Assembly: GCA_964463965.1 (NCBI GenBank)
Contig: CAYXED010000003.1
Span: 62,001-126,000, forward strand
Reading direction: 5' to 3'
Length of the DNA stretch: 64,000 nucleotides
Source: UBA2166 sp964463965
GTDB taxonomy: Bacteria; Nitrospirota; Nitrospiria; Nitrospirales; UBA2166
Every line of letters starts with the position of its first letter. The stretch's first letter is position 1. Made by a program: the position numbers and the translations under genes. The notes beneath the pieces are model-generated. The model had not been told where the DNA came from and did no database searches. It saw nothing but the letters and a program-made list of their open reading frames with translations. Below are positions 62,410-64,000 of the stretch, in pieces.

Positions 62410-64000
62410 ATGGGCAGTCGTGTAATTCTTTTTCTTGTTCTTTCATTGACGATAATTGTTTTTTACCCACTACTTTTAGAAAAAATGGGCATTATCGCCC
62501 CTGTGTCTCAGGTAGAAGAACATTTTGGGGAAGGTGATTTTACGATTCTTGATGAAAGCGAATCGACTCCAACTATTTCAGAAGACCCTGTTCCATCAGA
62601 ACTCTCTAAAATAATTCTTCCATTGGATGGAATACCTGCCTTAGAGCAAGATATCACTGTTGAAACTGATTTATATAGAGCAGTCTTTTCAAGTGCAGGG
62701 GGCGTTTTAAAGAGTTGGACATTAAAACATCATTTTACATCTGATCCAGAGGATCGACAGCCTATCGATTTAGTTGTAAATCCTGATGGCTTATATCCAA
62801 AGTCACTCGAGATTCTGAGTGAATCTTCTGAGCCAACCCATTCGTTTTCAACAGTGCTTTATAGCGTAGAAGGAGGAGATCTTGAATTAACGGAGTTTGA
62901 ACCAATTGGGAACCTTAAGTTTTGGTATCAAGATCCACAAACTGGGGCAAGTATTTCAAAGCTGATGATGTTTTCAAATGATAGCTATGTTGTTGATTTT
63001 GAGCTTGAAACCACTGGAATACCTGACCCATATGTTCTTTCCTTAGGGACAAATTTTGGCGTTACAGAATGGAATGATCAGACTTTTATTGGCATTAATG
63101 GCCCGGCTACGCTTATTGATGGGGAAATTGACAAGAGTAGCCCTGAAGTAGAGGTAACACGTGAGGGGCTTGTTGGCTGGGTTGCACTCCAGGACAAATA
63201 TTTTATTTCGGCAATCATTCCTGATATTTCGGGAGATGAAAATTTTTCCACTAGAAAGGTCAAAATACATCCTCGAGATGAAAAGCTATTCTCTGTTGGG
63301 GTATTAATTGACCCATCTCAAGGTACGAAAACTGAAAAGTACAAAATATATGCAGGGCCAAAATCTTACAATGGGCTTCGTGATTTACAAGTTGGACTTG
63401 AAGATACAATTGACTTTGGTTGGTTTATATATGGAAGTTGGTCTCTTGTTAGGGCTGTCGCTAAGCCACTTTTTTCTGTTTTAAGCTTTCTCTATGACTA
63501 TACTCACAACTATGGTTTGGCAATTATTTTGTTGACCATTGGAATTAAAATTCTCTTTGCACCGCTTACTTACAAGGCTTATGTATCAATGAAGTCAATG
63601 GCAAAGTTGCAGCCAAAGATGATGGAAATTCAGAAAAAATACAAAGATGATCGTCAAAAAATGAATATTGAGGTCATGAACCTTTACAAAAACGAAAAAG
63701 TAAACCCTGTGGGGGGGTGTTTGCCTATCTTGCTACAAATGCCTGTATTTATTTCATTGTTTAATATTTTATATATGACCGTTGAATTGCGACAGGCACC
63801 ATTCATGCTTTGGGTCACTGATCTTTCTGCTCCAGATCCTTTTTTCGTTCTCCCAGTCTTAATGGGAGTTTCAATGTTTATCCAGCAGAAAATTCAGCCA
63901 ACCCCCATGAATCCTCAACATGCAAAAATTATGTTAATGTTGCCATTTTTTCTGACATTTATTTTTCTTAATTTTGCAGCAGGTTTGGTGTTATATTGGG
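62410..64000 (+). CDS. yidC: Membrane protein insertase YidC/Oxa1, 5' part
   Basis: The frame is open from ATG 62410 to the end of the window (530 codons visible). It has an N-terminal membrane helix (about 6-25), a large periplasmic beta domain of the Gram-negative type, then the Oxa1 core with YTHNYGLAIILLTIGIKILF, MKSMAKLQPKM and GGCLPILLQMPVFISLFNIL. The final visible residues are AAGLVLYW. YidC inserts inner-membrane proteins. Typical diderm YidC is about 540-560 residues, so only the end is missing. Confidence 0.95.
   Translation, partial: MGSRVILFLVLSLTIIVFYPLLLEKMGIIAPVSQVEEHFGEGDFTILDESESTPTISEDPVPSELSKIILPLDGIPALEQDITVETDLYRAVFSSAGGVLKSWTLKHHFTSDPEDRQPIDLVVNPDGLYPKSLEILSESSEPTHSFSTVLYSVEGGDLELTEFEPIGNLKFWYQDPQTGASISKLMMFSNDSYVVDFELETTGIPDPYVLSLGTNFGVTEWNDQTFIGINGPATLIDGEIDKSSPEVEVTREGLVGWVALQDKYFISAIIPDISGDENFSTRKVKIHPRDEKLFSVGVLIDPSQGTKTEKYKIYAGPKSYNGLRDLQVGLEDTIDFGWFIYGSWSLVRAVAKPLFSVLSFLYDYTHNYGLAIILLTIGIKILFAPLTYKAYVSMKSMAKLQPKMMEIQKKYKDDRQKMNIEVMNLYKNEKVNPVGGCLPILLQMPVFISLFNILYMTVELRQAPFMLWVTDLSAPDPFFVLPVLMGVSMFIQQKIQPTPMNPQHAKIMLMLPFFLTFIFLNFAAGLVLYW

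Noticed and set aside
1..64000. CRISPR arrays, insertion sequences or prophage
   Set aside because: No direct repeats with regular spacing, transposase or phage genes were seen; the repeats found are protein-level SBBP, NHL and YVTN repeats.

Overview
The window is a gene-dense piece of a chromosome from a diderm (Gram-negative type) bacterium. It encodes a BamD-like outer-membrane assembly lipoprotein, a TolC-family channel, a LAB_N lipid-A-type protein, an outer-membrane heme/beta-barrel protein and many c-type cytochrome motifs. Base composition looks moderately AT-rich by eye. No insertion sequence, phage gene or CRISPR array was seen. I cannot assign a phylum from the sequence; the mix fits an uncultured environmental, redox-active lineage.

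Region 1-19.5 kb is a secreted/redox region. It opens with two tandem SBBP-propeller/CARDB proteins, a secreted EF-hand protein behind a structured leader, and a parallel beta-helix protein. The core follows: a 1707-residue multicopper oxidase with permuted copper motifs (6606-11729), a fusion of CusF-like, cytochrome c and LIV-type binding-protein modules (11880-14663), a YVTN propeller protein (14679-16196), a heme c plus beta-barrel outer-membrane protein resembling Cyc2 in layout (16193-17389), and a His-rich SmbP-like metal-binding protein (17518-17946). A double-CHRD protein and a small cytochrome c follow on the minus strand. I read this as a candidate extracellular metal-oxidation or electron-transfer locus, possibly for Mn(II) or Fe(II). 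The substrate is inference. Similar CRP/FNR-like palindromes lie upstream of the EF-hand gene and the CHRD gene.

Region 19.6-36.3 kb is mixed. It holds a ubiE-type methyltransferase overlapping a B12-type radical SAM gene, a NupC transporter, a P-loop protein, TrmL, an exported intradiol dioxygenase-like protein, a di-heme cytochrome c peroxidase, tRNA-Met, a DUF3015/DUF4105 pair, tRNA-Glu, a fatty acid desaturase, a sulfite-oxidase-like enzyme, tRNA-Cys, LexA with a probably leaderless mRNA, PhzF, unknown envelope proteins, a chagasin-like inhibitor and a class IV aminotransferase.

Region 36.3-54.7 kb carries a five-gene peptide/nickel ABC transporter, a VOC protein, an NHL-propeller protein, a TtuB/TtuA-like tRNA thiolation pair, GT2 plus LAB_N, two peroxiredoxins, a UvrD/PcrA-type helicase, UvrB divergent from a TolC-family protein, and a BamD-like lipoprotein.

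Region 54.7-64 kb has an overlapping minus-strand trio (PanE fused to a molybdopterin-fold domain, a PF10023-type peptidase, KsgA), then a lipoprotein, a sirtuin, a HAD phosphatase and a DJ-1 protein. It ends with the conserved rpmH-rnpA-yidD-yidC cluster behind a consensus promoter; yidC runs off the end. No intergenic stretch exceeds about 260 bases.
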